Positions 60,983 to 64,000 of a stretch of DNA of 64,000 nucleotides are shown here, in pieces. A program made the position numbers and the translations under genes. Every line of letters begins with the position of its first letter. The stretch's first letter is position 1. The notes under the pieces are model-generated. The model ran no database searches. It saw only the letters and a list, made by a program, of their open reading frames with translations, and had not been told where the DNA came from. The DNA lies in contig MNCI01036132.1 of assembly GCA_015680685.1 (NCBI GenBank), positions 241,385-305,384 on the forward strand, read 5' to 3'. This stretch comes from Gnetum montanum (Eukaryota > Streptophyta > Gnetopsida > Gnetales > Gnetaceae).

Positions 60983-61887
60983 TGATGAGCGGCTATGTAC
61001 CTCTGCACCCAACCATGCGAATCACAGGCGTTCACACGTGACTCGATCGAATTTTGTAGACTGTAAGCACTTCACATACACCAAACCCTAACCAAAAAAA
61101 CCTTGTGTTAGAATAGTCATTGTCTTCCCAACCTCACTTGTGATGTTCTGATTGCAATGGTTAAGTGAGATTGAGGAAAATGATTTTTATGGCTTTTTCA
61201 CTTTATCTTCTAGCATCTAATTCTTGAAATGAAATGTAAGGAATGGAATATTACGTAACCTATAATTATCCTAATCTATCTCTTAACTCTTCCTAGCATA
61301 AGTATCTGATCCCATCTTCCATGCACATCCTGAGTAGCCCCTAACCACTACTGGGTTACTAGACGTTAAGCATCACTGGGTTGCCAAGTGTTGGGTTTAC
61401 ATTCAAGATGGTTGTACTTATGGTTTTTACAAGCTATAAAAGAGTGATGATGATTAAAGTGATAACAATGAAAACTTAAAGAATTATTAAACCATAGAAA
61501 TATTACGCTATTAAATGCTCAAATGACTAAGTCCAATTGCTACAAGGAATGCTTGAAAAGCTTTTCTTTATTGCCAATCACACCAATGGGCTTAGGTACA
61601 TTAGTGCTCGAATAAAGAGCTAGACACCTTCCTCACACCTACTATAGGCACTTGGAAAATATTCTAACTCTCGTGGAAACAAACTACAAGAGCTTTACTA
61701 CAACTGCCAAAAATATACCTAAGTGTGGTGGAAGCATACTTATTTGTAGGCTAGAACAGGCATTGCATAAATGAGGCCACATAGACACATGGACAGATGC
61801 GTCGATAGGGCCACGTCAACATGGCCGCATATACGGGGCCCTGTATATGCAGCCCAGTCAATGCATCGACTACTTAGCGCTTCATCA
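60983..61887 (-). repeat. Element C 5' LTR (right)
   Basis: This 905-bp LTR starts TGATGAGCGGC, ends GCGCTTCATCA and pairs with 29562-30342. The TATA region (about 61738-61748) has decayed to TTATTTGTAGG on the plus strand. The U3 holds GGCC-rich blocks (61775-61870), including the palindromic GGGGCCCTGTATATGCAGCCC region. Confidence 0.92.
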
Positions 61888-63860
61888 ATTATGATCGTGG
61901 TCATGATCATCGAAGAGGTGGTAGTAGGCACCATGATGATGCTGGTTCTCCATCCTCTTCCCCTTTGTCTTCTTCTTCTTCTTCTGACTCTAACCGTGAC
62001 AACAGAAGGCGAGACCATGGTGGAGGTAATCAAAATAAACAAAATGATCAATGGGACCATAGCAGCCAAAGGGACCATTGAGACATGCAAGATCAAGAAT
62101 GTATACATTCAAGAGAGGCACATTTCAATGAATGAAGAGGTAGTAAAGGGCATCATAGGCACCATGATCAAGACCTCAATGAGCCTTTATTTTCTACTCA
62201 AGGTATGCTTAACATCACAAAGGTAGTCAAAATTCTAATAAGGCATGAGAAAGATAGCCAAATCGAACAATTAGACATGAATAATATTCCTCAATTTGAA
62301 GGAGGATATAAATCTGATCTACAAAATCATCTTCAAGCTTTCCAAGATGCATGTGCTTGCAAAACATAGAGAACAAGTGGTAAAAACTGAAATTGCTTCC
62401 CAGGACATTCATCAAAGAAGTAGAGAACTGGTACTAGTTCTTAGAACTAGAATCTATTAGATGATCAAGTACCATGCTTGAAATGTTCAATGATAAGTAT
62501 CAAACGTACTCTCGGGTGTCCAACTTAAGGAAGCAAATTCAAGGGTTGAAAAAAAAAGCACACGAACCCTTGGATGCTACCATTGGTCGATACTATGCCT
62601 TGTTGCACACATGTCCTAGTGATGGTTATTCTCAATTGGCTCAATTCCACCACATTGTAGACAGGATTCGTAATGAAATGAGGAAAACCCTTGGTGTCTA
62701 TGCCCAAGGGTGATTATCAAAACTAACTACCCATCAGGTACAAAGGATAATGGAGTAGGTCGCCAAAGAGGAGGATGAACTAAGAAAAAGAGAAAGTGCA
62801 GAGGAGTACAACCATGATCCTCCCATTCATAAATAGGAGGTTCGATTCTACAAAAGTAAGGATGAATCCATATTTTCTGAGGGCATGCACAAGAAAACCT
62901 TGTCACTTCAACAATTCCAATCTAAACTTACAGCCAAGGTTCATCAATTAAGGGACTCCATGGATAGCTGATTTCAAGTTGTCCTCAAAATTGCTGAAGA
63001 GTCCCAAGAACAAGGTAGTGATCTTGAGTGCAGGAGGCACAAAGAAGCTAAGCATAAATATTACAAAGGTAAGGGTAAGATTGCTACAAGAGATGAGGTT
63101 AAGGATAGTGAATCAGTGATGATTTTGGATGTGACGTCTATCAGTATGAACATCCTAAGGGATGTTGCCCCGTTGTGTCACATCTTCAGGAGTTTGGGAT
63201 GTATGCCTTATATCCATAACTTACACAAAGGCAAACATCTAGAAGATTACCTTATCCTCAAGGTAATCTCAAGTAGTTCCACTAGCAACAACTGTATTAT
63301 CCAAGTGGAGCTCCACCACAACCATACAAACAGTACCAACAATGGCAACAACCATAATCATGGGCACTTGCAACACAAAGGAAAAATACCCTTACCAGTA
63401 GCCTAATCCATATGGTTACCATGTTTAGGAACCCATGTTTCAATAAGACTCTTCCAGCTATGTTTCTAATATTCAACCTTACTACCATCCTTTTGATTAC
63501 TATCAAACTCCTTCTCCACATGAAAGAAGGAATACCACCTCCTATTTTTATTCTCCTCTTATCCCTACACACACTCCTCCCCCAGTTGCATAGCTACCAC
63601 CTACTCCACCAATGCAGGATGAACTACCCAACCACAACAACATAATGCTATGAGGATTGTTAATTTGTAACCCACTCATCAATTGAAGGGGTTGATTGTC
63701 CAATCAAAGAAAAGACCTTTCTTTCAACCCCGTAGTCCACCTAAGCCTTTACCTACACTCATGGTTGACAACCTTGCTCTTTCCTCTTCCTCCATATCCA
63801 ATTTTTTTGGGCCTTCTTCAAATCAAACTCTACCAAGCATCCATACCGTAATGCTTACTC
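61888..63860 (+). pseudogene. Element F gag, remainder
   Basis: This continues the gag interrupted at 29561. It starts with an Asp/His/Arg-rich low-complexity stretch (61893-62040). The capsid region follows, with KSDLQNHLQAFQDACACK, MLEMFNDKYQTYSRVSNLRKQ (62474-62540) and PLDATIGRYYALLHTCPSDGYSQL. EESQEQGSDLE and a basic segment come next (62995-63110), then a Pro/His/Tyr-rich tail. The open frame moves between phases several times because of indels. Confidence 0.75.
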
Positions 63861-64000
63861 ACATCGTGTCTGATTGGATCCATGTAGGAAACTTTCCTAG
63901 GAAATTAGCTGATCCTAGAAGTCCTCTAATTTATTTGTAGATTACTAGGAATGAACCATGCAAGGCCCTTCTCGATTCAGGTTCTGGTGTTAATTTAATT
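63861..64000 (+). pseudogene. Element F protease start, cut by window end
   Basis: The sequence reads ADPRSPLIYL then, after a stop, RNEPCKALLDSGSGVNLI. The D-S-G active site at 63974-63982 is intact. It matches the protease N-terminus of elements B and C. The rest lies outside the window. Confidence 0.78.

Larger units (their letters stand above)
29562..61887 (-). mobile_element. Element C: Athila-like element inserted in F and split by D
   Basis: This minus-strand element has LTRs at 29562-30342 and 60983-61887. Its target duplication is ATTGT (29557-29561) against ATTAT (61888-61892), one transition apart. Taking out D and its 5-bp duplication leaves 13.13 kb, matching the 13.16 kb of element B. 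Gene order right to left is gag, protease, RT, RNase H, integrase, spacer and third ORF, with D sitting inside the third ORF. Confidence 0.88.
27957..64000 (+). mobile_element. Element F: Athila-like element, interrupted by C and open at the window end
   Basis: This plus-strand element is visible in two parts: LTR, PBS and gag start at 27957-29561, then gag and protease at 61888-64000. Everything between is element C, with D inside it. The reading of gag resumes across the C insertion, with HD-rich low-complexity sequence on both sides. Its RT, integrase and 3' LTR lie outside the window. Confidence 0.8.

Noticed and set aside
1-64000. Search for tRNA, rRNA, host exons or a bacterial-type operon
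   Set aside because: None could be supported. All protein-like signals fall in retroelements or in the antisense gene carried by element D.

Overview
The window is repeat-dominated plant nuclear DNA. I see no ordinary host gene, no rRNA or tRNA gene, no CRISPR array and nothing bacterial. Almost every coding trace belongs to an LTR retrotransposon of the Ty3/gypsy superfamily. Three lineages can be told apart by their reverse transcriptase (RT) signatures: FFDDILVY (element A, chromovirus-like), FMDDF(S)xYG (elements B and C, Athila-like) and YVDDIVVKS plus a second RNase H (element D, Tat-like). This mix, the decay by apparent C-to-T and G-to-A changes, and the deep nesting suggest a land plant with a large, heavily methylated genome. 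I do not name a species.

Left part (1-24824). A decayed LINE ORF1 (minus strand) is followed by a three-copy tandem repeat and about 2 kb of AT-rich DNA holding a possible LINE RT relic. Element A (3851-10713, minus) is complete, with about 1.04 kb LTRs, a CATTT target duplication and a tRNA-iMet-type primer-binding site (PBS). Element B (11432-24588, minus) is a complete 13.16 kb Athila-like element with an ATTAT duplication, gag-pro-RT-RH-INT and a third ORF downstream of integrase.

Right part (24825-64000). This is a five-level nest. Element E (plus) is cut in gag by the LTR of element H (minus). That LTR is cut by element F (plus). F is cut in gag by element C (minus, a sister of B). C is cut in its third ORF by element D (plus, 19.19 kb). 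When D is removed, C is 13.13 kb, almost exactly the size of B, which supports the reconstruction. The window ends inside the protease of F.

The most unusual object is in D. Between its gag-protease ORF and its RT ORF lies about 6 kb holding an antisense gene of eight exons with GT-AG introns. Its reading phases agree at the junctions I checked, and it runs from an ATG at 43170 to a TGA at 37934. It is bracketed by arrays sharing a TTAAACT core, and its first intron is full of a TCACGCTG motif that also recurs in D's LTRs and leader. B and C share a second curiosity: a TATA box and U3-like sequence about 450 bp upstream of the third ORF, suggesting an internal promoter.

All boundaries and domains were read by eye. 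No alignment, search or splice predictor was run.
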